Below the pieces are notes generated by a model. It was not told the origin of the DNA. It did not search any database and was given only the letters and a program-made list of their open reading frames with translations. A DNA stretch of 64,000 nt. Source: G963676795 sp963677215 (GTDB taxonomy: Bacteria > Desulfobacterota > Desulfuromonadia > Desulfuromonadales > Geopsychrobacteraceae). The position numbers and the translations under genes were made by a program. The stretch lies in contig OY781919.1 of the NCBI GenBank assembly GCA_963677215.1, positions 3,224,001-3,288,000 on the forward strand. Reading direction: 5' to 3'. How positions within the stretch are numbered: the stretch's first letter is position 1; every line of letters begins with the position of its first letter. Shown in pieces: positions 54,129-62,805 of this stretch.

Positions 54129-54422
54129 TTACTTCGGCAAAACGATCTTCTGTTCCTTGCTGGGGCGATAGAGCAAAATAATGCGACCCAGAATCTGTGC
54201 GATATCGGCCGTGGTTGCTTCGGCAAGCTCGGCGGCAACATCTTTTCGATCCGAGATGCAGCCTTCCTGAATTCTGACCTTGATAAGTTCATGAGTACTC
54301 AATGCTTCGTCAGTCGCTGCGACGACGGCTTCATTGATTTCTTCCTTGCCGATCATCACGACCGGCTGCAGGTGATGGCCTAAACCGCGCAGGTATCGGA
54401 CCTGCTTTCCTGTTAATGACAT
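54129..54422 (-). CDS. yhbY: YhbY-type CRM-domain RNA-binding protein
   Basis: Protein of 97 aa associated with pre-50S ribosomes. CRM-domain features: LTGKQVRYLRGLGHHLQPVV, MIGKEGI-like MIGKEEINEAVV, and the terminal ILGRIILLYRPSKE. Starts at 54422, 17 bases behind azlD. Confidence 0.92.
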   Translation of the reverse strand: MSLTGKQVRYLRGLGHHLQPVVMIGKEEINEAVVAATDEALSTHELIKVRIQEGCISDRKDVAAELAEATTADIAQILGRIILLYRPSKEQKIVLPK

Positions 54423-54439
54423 ACTTACTCCATGTGCTG

Positions 54440-54763
54440 TTATAGAAACAAACCGGCGAGCCAGTAGAGAAACATTCCGAGTATGACTGTCCCACCGAGA
54501 CTTCTTGATTTCAGCGCAAACAACAGTGTCGGTATCGCAACCAGAAGCTCTGTCTTGCCGAATGAAAATGTTCTGTTAACCGTATCTGCAAAGAGAATCG
54601 GCGCAAGCAGCGCGCTTAAGATAGCTACCGGAATGAGACTCAACCAATCGATCAGCCATTGAGGCAGCTTTTTGTGAGCCAAATAGGTCAGGGGGATCGC
54701 GCGAGGAAGGTATGTTACCAGTCCCATGCCAATAAATAAATAGAGGTAATCAGCAAATTTCAT
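54440..54763 (-). CDS. azlD: AzlD-family branched-chain amino acid exporter subunit
   Basis: Small membrane protein of 107 aa with three to four hydrophobic segments and the family opening (GMGLVTYLPRAIPLTYLAHKK). Works with AzlC to export branched-chain amino acids or analogues. Overlaps azlC by 14 bases. Confidence 0.9.
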   Translation of the reverse strand: MKFADYLYLFIGMGLVTYLPRAIPLTYLAHKKLPQWLIDWLSLIPVAILSALLAPILFADTVNRTFSFGKTELLVAIPTLLFALKSRSLGGTVILGMFLYWLAGLFL

Positions 54764-55460
54764 CTTTTTTGCTGTGCCTCCTCTTGATCAGGTAGCCGAT
54801 AGTGGCACTAGTGACCGATGCGGCAATAATATAGGAGTTGCCGGGGATCAGCAGATACCAGGCTGCAGCTATGATCAGAGCGATAATCGCAGTAATGATG
54901 TAGATCGGCCCGTTGAGCTGAAAGACCAACAGGCAGATAAACATGCCAGTCAGGGCGTAATCGATGCCGAAAGCTCCCTGGGGAATGAACTGGCCGACGA
55001 GAACACCGGCGATTGTTGCAACAAACCAGACCATATTGGCAAGGTGATTGACGACAAGGGCACGAAACCGGTCCCACTGCCCACTACGAAACCGGGTCAT
55101 GTTGACGGCAAAGCTTTCGTCAGTCAGTCCGTATGAAAAAAGCAGCAGATAGCTCCTTTTTACTCCGCTCAGGTATACAGCCATGGCAGAACTCATCAGC
55201 AGATGGCGCAGGTTGACCATGAAAGTGGTCAGTATAATAGCCGAAGGCGATGCTGCAGCGGCCAGCATGGCGACACAGATAAATTGCGCGCTGCCGGCAA
55301 AGACCAGCAGTGACATCATGCCAACAGCCCACCAGGGCAGGCCGGACTGCTGAGCAAGAACCCCGAGAGCCAACCCAACGGGAATATAACCCAAACAGAT
55401 CGGCCAGGCGGCAAGTGAACCCTGCCTGATGATTTTATGCGCTTGAAGGTTTTCATTCAT
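54750..55460 (-). CDS. azlC: AzlC-family branched-chain amino acid exporter subunit
   Basis: Membrane permease of 236 aa with about six hydrophobic segments. ICLGYIPVGLALGVLAQQSG and LLVFAGSAQFICVAML are typical AzlC motifs; the latter is followed by LTTFMVNLRHLLMSSAMAVYL. ATG 55460 (MNENLQAHK) is preferred over the 14-codon upstream extension. First gene of azlC-azlD-yhbY-membrane protein. Confidence 0.93.
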   Translation of the reverse strand: MNENLQAHKIIRQGSLAAWPICLGYIPVGLALGVLAQQSGLPWWAVGMMSLLVFAGSAQFICVAMLAAAASPSAIILTTFMVNLRHLLMSSAMAVYLSGVKRSYLLLFSYGLTDESFAVNMTRFRSGQWDRFRALVVNHLANMVWFVATIAGVLVGQFIPQGAFGIDYALTGMFICLLVFQLNGPIYIITAIIALIIAAAWYLLIPGNSYIIAASVTSATIGYLIKRRHSKKDEIC

Positions 55461-55524
55461 AGCAGCAAGAATAAACCTTACAAAAAGAAAGACAAGGTGC
55501 AATTGAAGCAGAAAGATCCGGACA

Positions 55525-55563
55525 CAAAAAAACAGCAGGAATACATTGGATATTCCTGCTGTT
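55525..55563 (-). terminator. Rho-independent terminator of the amino-acid ABC operon
   Basis: On the minus strand AACAGCAGGAATA and TATTCCTGCTGTT (55531-55543/55551-55563) form 13 perfect pairs followed by eight Ts. Confidence 0.92.
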
Positions 55564-55586
55564 TATAAACCAATAACGGGTAGTTG

Positions 55587-56321
55587 TTAAAGTACTTGCT
55601 TAAGGAATGCCCTGGCTCTTTCTTCTTTTGGTTCGGTAAAGAAATGCTCCGGAGTTCCTTCTTCGACCAGCTTGCCCTGATCCATGAACAGGACACGGTC
55701 GGCAACCTCCCTGGCGAAACCCATTTCATGGGTGACCACAACCATGGTCATTCCTTCACGGGCGAGCTGCTTCATGACCTCTAGAACCTCGCCGACCATC
55801 TCTGGATCGAGCGCACTGGTCGGCTCATCGAAGAGCATGACTTTGGGGTCCATCGCCAGTGCCCGGGCGATGGCGACACGTTGTTGCTGGCCACCCGACA
55901 GACGATTCGGATATTCCTTTTCCTTCTCAGCGATACCGACTTTTTTGAGCAGCTCGCGTCCCTTGGCCTCAGCTTCACTGCGGCTGCGCTTGCGGACAAC
56001 CTGCTGGGCGAGGACCAGGTTCTCCAGCACGGTTTTGTGGGGAAACAGGTTGAACTGCTGAAAGACCATGCCCACTTCACGGCGCACCTGGTTAAGGTCG
56101 GTCGATTTGGCCGCCAGATCGACACCGTCGATGTAAATATGCCCTGAGCTGAGTGTTTCAAGTCCGTTCAGGCAGCGCAGATAGGTCGACTTTCCAGACC
56201 CCGAAGGACCGATGATGACGACGACCTCACCTGACTGAATGTGCGCTGAAATGCCATTGACCGCATAAACGGTCTGCCCGCGTCCGGCGAAACTTTTCTT
56301 TAAATCAACTGTCTTAATCAC
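55587..56321 (-). CDS. Polar amino acid ABC transporter ATP-binding protein (GlnQ-like)
   Basis: ATPase of 244 aa. Walker A GPSGSGKSTYLR, Q-loop VFQQFNLFPHKT, signature LSGGQQQRVAIARAL, Walker B VMLFDEPTSALDP and switch VVVTHEMGFARE. GTG 56321 (VIKTVDLKK) is preferred: it overlaps the permease stop by eight bases, follows GGAGG by 11 bases and gives the usual length. The three-gene set SBP-permease-ATPase encodes a polar amino acid importer. Confidence 0.93.
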   Translation of the reverse strand: MIKTVDLKKSFAGRGQTVYAVNGISAHIQSGEVVVIIGPSGSGKSTYLRCLNGLETLSSGHIYIDGVDLAAKSTDLNQVRREVGMVFQQFNLFPHKTVLENLVLAQQVVRKRSRSEAEAKGRELLKKVGIAEKEKEYPNRLSGGQQQRVAIARALAMDPKVMLFDEPTSALDPEMVGEVLEVMKQLAREGMTMVVVTHEMGFAREVADRVLFMDQGKLVEEGTPEHFFTEPKEERARAFLKQVL

Positions 56322-57273
56322 TGACGGCGAGCCTCCGTTCAACCCATGCAATAACCTGCGACAGGGAAAGGGTCAGAATGAGATAGAGTAGGGCAACAAC
56401 GAACCAGATCTCAAAGGTAGCAAATGTCGAGGTGATGACTTCACGGCCGCTTTTCGACAGTTCGGTAATGGCGATGATCGACAGCAGCGAAGAGTCCTTG
56501 ATCAGGCTGATAAACTGTCCGGCCAGCGGTGGTAGGGTGCGTTTGAAGGCCTGCGGCAGGATGATATATATCATCGCCTGGGCGGAGTTCATACCCAGCG
56601 AGCGGGCCGCTTCCATCTGACCGCGGGGAATCGACTGGATGCCAGCACGGATGATTTCAGCAACGTAGGCACCCGCGAAAACCGACAGGGCCGCGACACC
56701 CGCGACAAGCCGGTCTATATTGAAAACGGTACCGATGAAGAAATAGGCGATGAATATCTGAACGAGCAGGGGAGTGCCGCGAATGATTTCAATATAAATG
56801 ATCGACAAGCTGCGCAGGGTCGCATTTTTGGCGATCCGGCACAGACCGGTGATCAGGCCGATGATGATACCGAAGACGCTGGAAACGGCGGATATCCAGA
56901 GCGTCGTCCAGAGCCCCTTGATAAGTGGACCAGCCATCCAGCTGAAGCTGGAGCCGACACGATCGCCGGCGAACAGGTCCTCGCCCTCATCGACATTCAG
57001 GTGCTGTGTGTCCACAGTGAATTTACTGGTTTCGTCAAACTCGTTGACGTAGGTAACGACAGATTTGCTTCCGGAGCTCTCAATCGTTTCAACCCGTCCA
57101 TCCGCTGCAACCCTGTGCTCGATTTCATGATGATAGAAGAAGTACTGGGGCACCCGGTTCCAGGTCCAGTTGTAATCGATCTTTTTCGTAGCCGCATAAA
57201 GACCGGCGCCCAGTGCAATCAGAATGATCAGGGTCAGCAGATGCCAACTCATATTCTTGGAATTATTATTCAC
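56314..57273 (-). CDS. Polar amino acid ABC transporter permease
   Basis: Inner-membrane permease of the HisM/GlnP family, 319 aa from GTG 57273; ATG 57252 is an alternative. After the first membrane helix (LLTLIILIALGAGLYAAT) there is an unusual periplasmic insertion of about 85 polar residues before the normal core (LIKGLWTTLWISAVSSVFG). The core has the EAA loop EAARSLGMNSAQAMIYIILPQ. Only one permease is present, so it probably acts as a homodimer. A hairpin separates it from the binding-protein gene. Confidence 0.9.
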   Translation of the reverse strand: MNNNSKNMSWHLLTLIILIALGAGLYAATKKIDYNWTWNRVPQYFFYHHEIEHRVAADGRVETIESSGSKSVVTYVNEFDETSKFTVDTQHLNVDEGEDLFAGDRVGSSFSWMAGPLIKGLWTTLWISAVSSVFGIIIGLITGLCRIAKNATLRSLSIIYIEIIRGTPLLVQIFIAYFFIGTVFNIDRLVAGVAALSVFAGAYVAEIIRAGIQSIPRGQMEAARSLGMNSAQAMIYIILPQAFKRTLPPLAGQFISLIKDSSLLSIIAITELSKSGREVITSTFATFEIWFVVALLYLILTLSLSQVIAWVERRLAVSD

Positions 57274-57308
57274 CTTTTCAGGTCCTGACTTAGAGGGGGA
57301 TTCAAAAC

Positions 57309-57340
57309 GATGGGGAAATGGCCACGGCCATCTCCCCATC
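57309..57340 (-). terminator. Intercistronic hairpin after the binding-protein gene
   Basis: GATGGGGA and ATGGCC pair with GGCCAT and TCCCCATC with one mismatch. Read on the minus strand it follows the binding-protein gene and precedes GTTTTG; likely a partial terminator giving excess binding protein. Confidence 0.65.
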
Positions 57341-57364
57341 TTCTTACTTTACAATCAGTTTCTG

Positions 57365-58168
57365 TTACTCCTGGATCTGTTTCAGCCAGGCATCACTCTT
57401 GAACCATTTTTCATAAATCTTGTCATAGGTGCCATCACTCTTGATCTGACTCATGAAGTTGTTGAGCCAGTTCAAATAATCCGGATTACCTTTGCGCACG
57501 GCCCAGGCCAGTGGCTCGTAAGTGAATGGCTGATCAAGGAATACCAGTTTACCGTTGTTTTTTTCAGCATTGGCAATAGCCATGTAGGGCAGGTCGTAGA
57601 CAAAGGCATCGATCTTGCCATTGACCAGGTCCATGACCCCTTCCTGCTCGGTTTCAAAAGAAATGTAGCTTGCTTTCGGGATCATCCGTTTGGTGGCCTG
57701 CTCGCCGGTGGTTCCCAGCTTGGAAGCGACATTATACTTCGGATCGTTCAGATCGCGGTAGGATTTGACCTCGTTGGCGTACTCTTTTTTGACCAGAATG
57801 CTCTGGCCGACAACAATATAAGGGGTAGCAAAGGCAACCTTAAGGTTGCGTTCCTGGGTCAGAGTCATGCCGCTCATGATGATGTCGTACTTGTCCGTAA
57901 TCAGCCCCGGAATGATACCATCCCAGGCGGTACTGACCAGTTCCAGCTTGACGCCCATGGCTTTAGCCATGCGTTTGGCGATATCGACGTCAAAGCCGAT
58001 GATTTCACCTTTCTGATTGGTCATTTCAAACGGCATATAGCCTGGCTCCATGCCGACGCGCAGAGTACCGCGTGCAACAATATCATCAAGGGCATCAGCA
58101 GAAGCGAAACTCGGTAATAACAGGGCTGCAGCAACAAAACATAACAAAGCTAATTTAATCTTTTTCAT
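57365..58168 (-). CDS. Polar amino acid ABC transporter substrate-binding protein
   Basis: Periplasmic type II binding protein of 267 aa. Signal peptide (KIKLALLCFVAAALLLPSFA, cleavage after ASA). Mature motifs: LRVGMEPGYMPFEM, GFDVDIAKRMAKAMGVKLE and the ligand loop YDIIMSGMTLTQERNL. ATG 58168 follows GAGGAGGTTGAGG; the longer frame is not real because another small gene lies there. Substrate class (glutamine, glutamate, arginine or similar) not resolvable. Confidence 0.94.
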   Translation of the reverse strand: MKKIKLALLCFVAAALLLPSFASADALDDIVARGTLRVGMEPGYMPFEMTNQKGEIIGFDVDIAKRMAKAMGVKLELVSTAWDGIIPGLITDKYDIIMSGMTLTQERNLKVAFATPYIVVGQSILVKKEYANEVKSYRDLNDPKYNVASKLGTTGEQATKRMIPKASYISFETEQEGVMDLVNGKIDAFVYDLPYMAIANAEKNNGKLVFLDQPFTYEPLAWAVRKGNPDYLNWLNNFMSQIKSDGTYDKIYEKWFKSDAWLKQIQE

Positions 58169-58221
58169 CCTCAACCTCCTCAGGTTTCTGTGTGGGACTG
58201 CTTGATGTGCAGTTCTCGGGT

Positions 58222-58386
58222 TCAATAGGATTTTCCTTCGTCCAACAGTTCGGAAATTGACATACGGATATTGCACTTGGGGCAGAGCGGCAGATCATCG
58301 ACAGGCAGATAGATGATCTCTGTATAGCGGCACCGCGGACAGATGACTTCGACAGGTTCTTTTCTGGAATGATCATGAGTATCCAT
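58222..58386 (-). CDS. Small zinc-ribbon protein (54 aa)
   Basis: A 54-codon frame, ATG 58386 to TGA 58222. Two CPxC knuckles (VICPRCRYTEI and LPLCPKCNIRM) spaced by 17 residues form a typical zinc ribbon; N-terminus is His/Asp-rich (MDTHDHSRKE), C-terminus acidic (SISELLDEGKSY). A GGGATGG ten bases upstream is a modest ribosome binding site. Fifty-three bases upstream of the binding-protein gene and cotranscribed at least in part. Function unknown. Confidence 0.68.
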   Translation of the reverse strand: MDTHDHSRKEPVEVICPRCRYTEIIYLPVDDLPLCPKCNIRMSISELLDEGKSY

Positions 58387-58588
58387 GAACTTTTGCCATC
58401 CCCTTATTCAAAATTAACATTAAAAACACAACCTCTTGCTTATAGCATAAGGGCGGCTGCGGCCTCAAGTGTAGAGATTGGACGATTTTACCGTTACCAA
58501 CGCCCATAATTATGTCTTTACTTTCCAAGATTCTAAAGCTTAATATTGGCGGTTAATTATTTGGAAAACCACTTGAGCACGGATCTAC

Positions 58589-60388
58589 ATGAAACGCGAA
58601 AATATAAGAAATTTCTCGATTATTGCCCACATAGACCACGGTAAATCGACCCTGGCCGACCGCCTTCTGGAAGCGACCGGCGCCTTGAGCGATCGTGAGA
58701 AAACAGATCAGTTCCTCGACAAGATGGAGCTTGAAAAAGAGCGTGGTATCACTATCAAGGCTCAGGCCGTACGCTTGAACTACAAAGCGAAGGACGGGCA
58801 GAATTATGTCCTGAATCTGATCGATACCCCGGGGCATGTCGACTTCTCCTACGAAGTCAGCCGCTCGTTGTCAGCCTGCGAAGGGGCGATGCTGGTCGTC
58901 GACGCCGCCCAGGGGGTTGAGGCCCAGACTCTGGCCAACGTCTATATGGCTCTCGATCAGGATCTGGAGATCTTTCCGGTTTTGAACAAGATCGACCTGC
59001 CGAGTGCCGAACCAGAGCGCGTCAAGGAAGAGATCGAGGAGATTATCGGCCTAGATGCCCATGATGCGATCCTGGCCAGTGCTAAGGCAGGCATCGGGAT
59101 CAATGAAATCCTCGAAACCATCGTGGCCAAGATCCCCGCACCAAAAGGGGATGCTTCGGCTCCGCTGAAAGCCCTGACTTTCGATTCCTGGTACGATTCC
59201 TATCAGGGGGTCATCGTGCTGGTCCGTATTGTTGATGGGTGTGTCAAAAAAGGGGACAAGGTCAAGTTGATGGCGACCGGCGGGGTCTACGAGGTCCAGA
59301 AGGTCGGTGCCTATTCCCCGCATCCGATGGAACTCCCTGAGCTTTGCGCCGGGGAGGTCGGTTTTATCATCGCCGGCATCAAGGTCGTTGAGGATGCCAA
59401 GGTCGGTGATACCATCACCCTGCTGCACAATCCCGCGGCACAGGCTCTTCCCGGCTATCAGGAAGTCAAACCGATGGTTTTCTCCGGACTCTACCCGATC
59501 GATTCGGCTGATTACGATGCGCTGCGCGACGCCCTGGAAAAGCTGCGCCTCAATGATGCGGCTTTCTCTTTTGAGCCCGAGAATTCGCTGGCGCTCGGTT
59601 TCGGTTTCCGTTGCGGCTTCCTCGGACTCTTGCACATGGAGATTATACAGGAGCGCCTTGAACGTGAATTCAATATTGAGCTGATTACAACAGCGCCAAC
59701 TGTTGTCTACCATGTCACGACAACCAAAGGGGCAATGCTGAAGGTCGAGAGCGCCAATATGCTGCCTGATGTGCAGCTTATAGAAAAAATTGAAGAACCT
59801 TTCGTGCTCGCTTCGATTCACGTGCCGAATGAATTTGTCGGGGCAGTCTTGAGTCTGTGTATCGAAAAGCGTGGACTGCAGCGGGAAATCAAATACCTGA
59901 CCGCGCAACGGGTCATGGTTCTCTATGAGTTGCCGCTCAATGAGATCGTCCTCGATTTCTTTGACCGCCTCAAGTCGATCACCCGTGGCTACGCCTCCTT
60001 TGATTATGAGCACCTCGATTTCCGGATCAGCAAACTGGTGCGCCTCAATGTTCTGATCAATGGCGATGTGGTCGATGCCCTGTCGTTGATCGTTCATCAG
60101 GACAAGGCCCAATTCCGTGGTCGTGAGTTGGTCGAGAAGATGAAGGAATTCATTCCGCGCCAGCAGTACGAGGTAGCCATTCAGGCCGCTATCGGCAATA
60201 AGGTCATTGCCCGTTCAACGGTCAAAGCCTTGAGGAAAGACGTTACCGCCAAATGTTATGGCGGTGACATTACCCGTAAGCGTAAGCTTCTTGAAAAACA
60301 GAAAGCGGGAAAGAAACGGATGAAGCAGATTGGCAGTGTCGAACTGCCCCAAGAAGCTTTTCTTGCAATTCTTAAAGTCAAAGAGTAG
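58589..60388 (+). CDS. lepA: Elongation factor 4 (LepA)
   Basis: Ribosome-associated GTPase of 599 aa (normal length). G1 AHIDHGKST, G2 region KERGITIKAQ, G3 DTPGHVDF, G4 NKID and the LepA-specific C-terminal domain ending RKRKLLEKQKAGKKRMKQIG. Starts at ATG 58589. Five bases before lepB, the usual lepA-lepB operon. Confidence 0.97.
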   Translation: MKRENIRNFSIIAHIDHGKSTLADRLLEATGALSDREKTDQFLDKMELEKERGITIKAQAVRLNYKAKDGQNYVLNLIDTPGHVDFSYEVSRSLSACEGAMLVVDAAQGVEAQTLANVYMALDQDLEIFPVLNKIDLPSAEPERVKEEIEEIIGLDAHDAILASAKAGIGINEILETIVAKIPAPKGDASAPLKALTFDSWYDSYQGVIVLVRIVDGCVKKGDKVKLMATGGVYEVQKVGAYSPHPMELPELCAGEVGFIIAGIKVVEDAKVGDTITLLHNPAAQALPGYQEVKPMVFSGLYPIDSADYDALRDALEKLRLNDAAFSFEPENSLALGFGFRCGFLGLLHMEIIQERLEREFNIELITTAPTVVYHVTTTKGAMLKVESANMLPDVQLIEKIEEPFVLASIHVPNEFVGAVLSLCIEKRGLQREIKYLTAQRVMVLYELPLNEIVLDFFDRLKSITRGYASFDYEHLDFRISKLVRLNVLINGDVVDALSLIVHQDKAQFRGRELVEKMKEFIPRQQYEVAIQAAIGNKVIARSTVKALRKDVTAKCYGGDITRKRKLLEKQKAGKKRMKQIGSVELPQEAFLAILKVKE

Positions 60389-60392
60389 ACAA

Positions 60393-61070
60393 ATGCCATT
60401 ATTTAAGAAGAAATCAACGCTGCTGGAGGGAAAAGCTGTCAAGAAAGCCTGGTATCGCGAATGGTCTGAAGCACTGATTGTTGCCGTTGTTTTGGCGCTG
60501 ATCATCAGGACTTTCCTTTTGCAGGCTTTCAAGATCCCTTCGGGATCGATGCTCGACACTCTGTTGATCGGAGATCATCTGCTGGTCAACAAGTTTATCT
60601 ACGGCACCAAGATTCCCTTCGTGGATGGGCGATATCTGACTATCCGTACACCGCAGCGCGGCGATGTCATTGTTTTCGAATTCCCAGAAGATGCTGACAA
60701 GTCGTTTTTCAAGCGCCGTGACTTCATCAAGCGTGTCGTCGGTGTCCCGGGCGATGTTGTTGAGATCAAAGCCAAACAGGTTTATATCAATGGCAAGCCG
60801 TTGAGTTTTCCGCAGGAAGTCCATAAGGACAGCGACATGATTCCTTCGGTAGCCAGCCCACGGGATTTCATGGGGCCGGTCAGGGTGCCCGATAACAATT
60901 ATTTTGTCATGGGAGATAACCGCGATTATTCCTACGACAGCCGCTTCTGGGGCTTTGTTAATTATTCAAAAATCAAGGGCAAGGCACTGATCAAATACTG
61001 GTCCTGGGACTCAGGGGCTGGCCTGTTGCACAAGATCCGTTTCAGCCGGATAGGGCGCCTGATAAAATAG
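60393..61070 (+). CDS. lepB: Signal peptidase I
   Basis: Membrane-bound serine-lysine protease of 225 aa that removes Sec and Tat signal peptides. One N-terminal membrane segment (EALIVAVVLALIIRTFLL), catalytic Ser in IPSGSMLDTL, catalytic Lys in RRDFIKRVVGVPGD, and the box GDNRDYSYDSRFWGFV. ATG 60393 is preferred; the longer frame overlaps lepA. Confidence 0.96.
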   Translation: MPLFKKKSTLLEGKAVKKAWYREWSEALIVAVVLALIIRTFLLQAFKIPSGSMLDTLLIGDHLLVNKFIYGTKIPFVDGRYLTIRTPQRGDVIVFEFPEDADKSFFKRRDFIKRVVGVPGDVVEIKAKQVYINGKPLSFPQEVHKDSDMIPSVASPRDFMGPVRVPDNNYFVMGDNRDYSYDSRFWGFVNYSKIKGKALIKYWSWDSGAGLLHKIRFSRIGRLIK

Positions 61071-61160
61071 CGTCGCCACTGTAAAAAACTGTGAATATGC
61101 CGTTGACTAAACGGCCTGAGCTTGTTAACTTCTCAGAAATTTTGTCCGCGTCACTTTTAA

Positions 61161-61267
61161 CCCTTTAAACTGATCCGAGAGGTCAGCAAGGGAGAGAAAC
61201 TGTGCATCAATATAGCTGCTCTTATGAATCAGAACACCCATGCTATCAAAGGCATGGGTGTTTTTTT
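61161..61267 (+). promoter_or_regulatory. PyrR-dependent attenuator upstream of pyrR
   Basis: A stem-loop with outer CCCTT/AAGGG arms (61161-61165/61188-61192) and CTGATCC-GAGA-GGTCAG tip reproduces the PyrR-binding loop (consensus near CCAGAGAGG and CAAGGG). It is followed by a strong terminator: AACACCCATGC (61233-61243) with GCATGGGTGTT (61252-61262) and seven Ts. High UMP would let PyrR hold the first stem and favour termination before pyrR-pyrB-pyrC. Confidence 0.85.
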
Positions 61268-61295
61268 GTGACGAAATATAAGTCCGGAGGTCAGT

Positions 61296-61832
61296 ATGTC
61301 AACGGAAACCATTGAAATTCTTGACTTTGAAGGTGTAAACCGGGCCATGACCCGGATTGCCCATGAGATTCTGGAAAAGAACAAGGGGATTGATGATCTT
61401 GTCCTGGTCGGAATCCGCACCGGAGGATCCTTTCTGGCTGCTGAGCTCAAACGTAAAATTGCTGAGATTGAACAGGCCGACATTCCCATCGGCAATATCG
61501 ATATCAGCATGTATCGCGACGATCTCGGATCCCGTAACAACCTGTCCGTCGGCCAGACCGATATCCTATTTTCTCTGACAGACAAGAAGATCGTTCTTGT
61601 TGATGATGTTCTGTTTACCGGCAGAACGATCCGGGCTGCGATGGATGCCATTATGGATCTTGGCCGCCCGCAGAGTATCCAACTGGCCATTTTGATCGAC
61701 CGGGGACACCGAGAATTGCCGATCAGGCCAGACTATATCGGTCGCAACCTGCCGACTGCCCGAAGTGAACGCATCGAGGTCGTTTTTGATGAGCAGCATT
61801 CACCGCGGGCCGTATCCCTGATCAGACGCTAA
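61296..61832 (+). CDS. pyrR: Pyrimidine operon regulator / uracil phosphoribosyltransferase PyrR
   Basis: Protein of 178 aa that binds the pyr mRNA leader and has weak uracil phosphoribosyltransferase activity. PRPP loop VLVDDVLFTGRTIRAAMDA; RTGGSFLAAEL and the C-terminal GRNLPTARSERIEV are PyrR-like. Start ATG after CCGGAGGTCAGT. It is followed 19 bases later by pyrB and preceded by its own attenuator. Confidence 0.95.
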   Translation: MSTETIEILDFEGVNRAMTRIAHEILEKNKGIDDLVLVGIRTGGSFLAAELKRKIAEIEQADIPIGNIDISMYRDDLGSRNNLSVGQTDILFSLTDKKIVLVDDVLFTGRTIRAAMDAIMDLGRPQSIQLAILIDRGHRELPIRPDYIGRNLPTARSERIEVVFDEQHSPRAVSLIRR

Positions 61833-61851
61833 GAGCGGAGGCACCGAAGCG

Positions 61852-62787
61852 ATGACATTCAATCCAAAGCATATTCTGGGTATCAAGAACTTAAGCGCAG
61901 ATGAGCTGAACTTTATTCTCGATACGGCGGCAAGCTTCAAAGAGATCAACAGCCGTGACATCAAGAAGGTTCCTATCCTGCGCGGCAAAACGATTATCAA
62001 CCTGTTTTTCGAAGCCAGTACCCGTACCCGTACCTCATTCGAAATCGCCGGCAAGCGCTTGTCTGCCGATACGATCAATATTACGGCCTCGGCCTCGTCG
62101 GTGGTCAAGGGGGAAACCCTCGAAGATACCGCGCGCAATATCGAAGCGATGCATCCCGATATCATCGTCATGCGTCACAGTGCTTCCGGAGCCTGCGAGT
62201 ACCTTGCTCAGCGCCTGAAGTGTTCTGTCGTCAATGCCGGAGACGGAGCTCATGAGCATCCGAGCCAGGCATTGCTTGACGCCTTCACTATCCGCGAGCA
62301 CAAAGGCCGGATTGAAGGTCTGACGGTTACCATTGCCGGTGATGTTACTCATAGCAGGGTGGTCAGATCGAATATCTACTGTTTGACCAAGTTGGGGGCC
62401 AAGGTCCGCCTTGTTGGTCCCAAAACAATGATGCCTCCCGGTATCGAACGGTTAGGTTGTGAGGTCTATACCGATCTGGAGGAGGCAATCAGCGGTGTCG
62501 ATTGCGTTATGATGCTGCGCATCCAACGCGAACGTCAGGGAAAGACCCTGCTTCCTTCTCTTCGTGAATATGCGCGCTTTTACGGTTTGAACGACCGTAA
62601 TATCCAGCTTGCCAAGGACGATGCAATCATCCTCCATCCGGGCCCGATGAATCGTGGTGTAGAGATCTCTTCGGTTGTTGCTGACAGCAAGCGGAGTGTT
62701 ATCCTTGATCAGGTCGAGAACGGTGTTGCAGTCAGAATGGCGCTGCTTTATCTGGTTGCCGGTGGCGAAAAACTTAAGGACTCCTGA
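61852..62787 (+). CDS. pyrB: Aspartate carbamoyltransferase catalytic subunit
   Basis: First committed step of pyrimidine synthesis, 311 aa. Carbamoyl-phosphate loop FEASTRTRTSFE, HPSQALLDAFTI, RHSASGACEYLA and the C-terminal ILHPGPMNRGVEISS. No pyrI regulatory gene adjoins; control appears to be through PyrR. Eighteen bases before pyrC. Confidence 0.97.
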   Translation: MTFNPKHILGIKNLSADELNFILDTAASFKEINSRDIKKVPILRGKTIINLFFEASTRTRTSFEIAGKRLSADTINITASASSVVKGETLEDTARNIEAMHPDIIVMRHSASGACEYLAQRLKCSVVNAGDGAHEHPSQALLDAFTIREHKGRIEGLTVTIAGDVTHSRVVRSNIYCLTKLGAKVRLVGPKTMMPPGIERLGCEVYTDLEEAISGVDCVMMLRIQRERQGKTLLPSLREYARFYGLNDRNIQLAKDDAIILHPGPMNRGVEISSVVADSKRSVILDQVENGVAVRMALLYLVAGGEKLKDS

Positions 62788-62805
62788 TTGAAAGAGGCTA
62801 CGAGT

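Noticed and set aside
59051..60112. 353-codon minus-strand frame opposite lepA
   Set aside because: Shadow of lepA with no recognisable domain.
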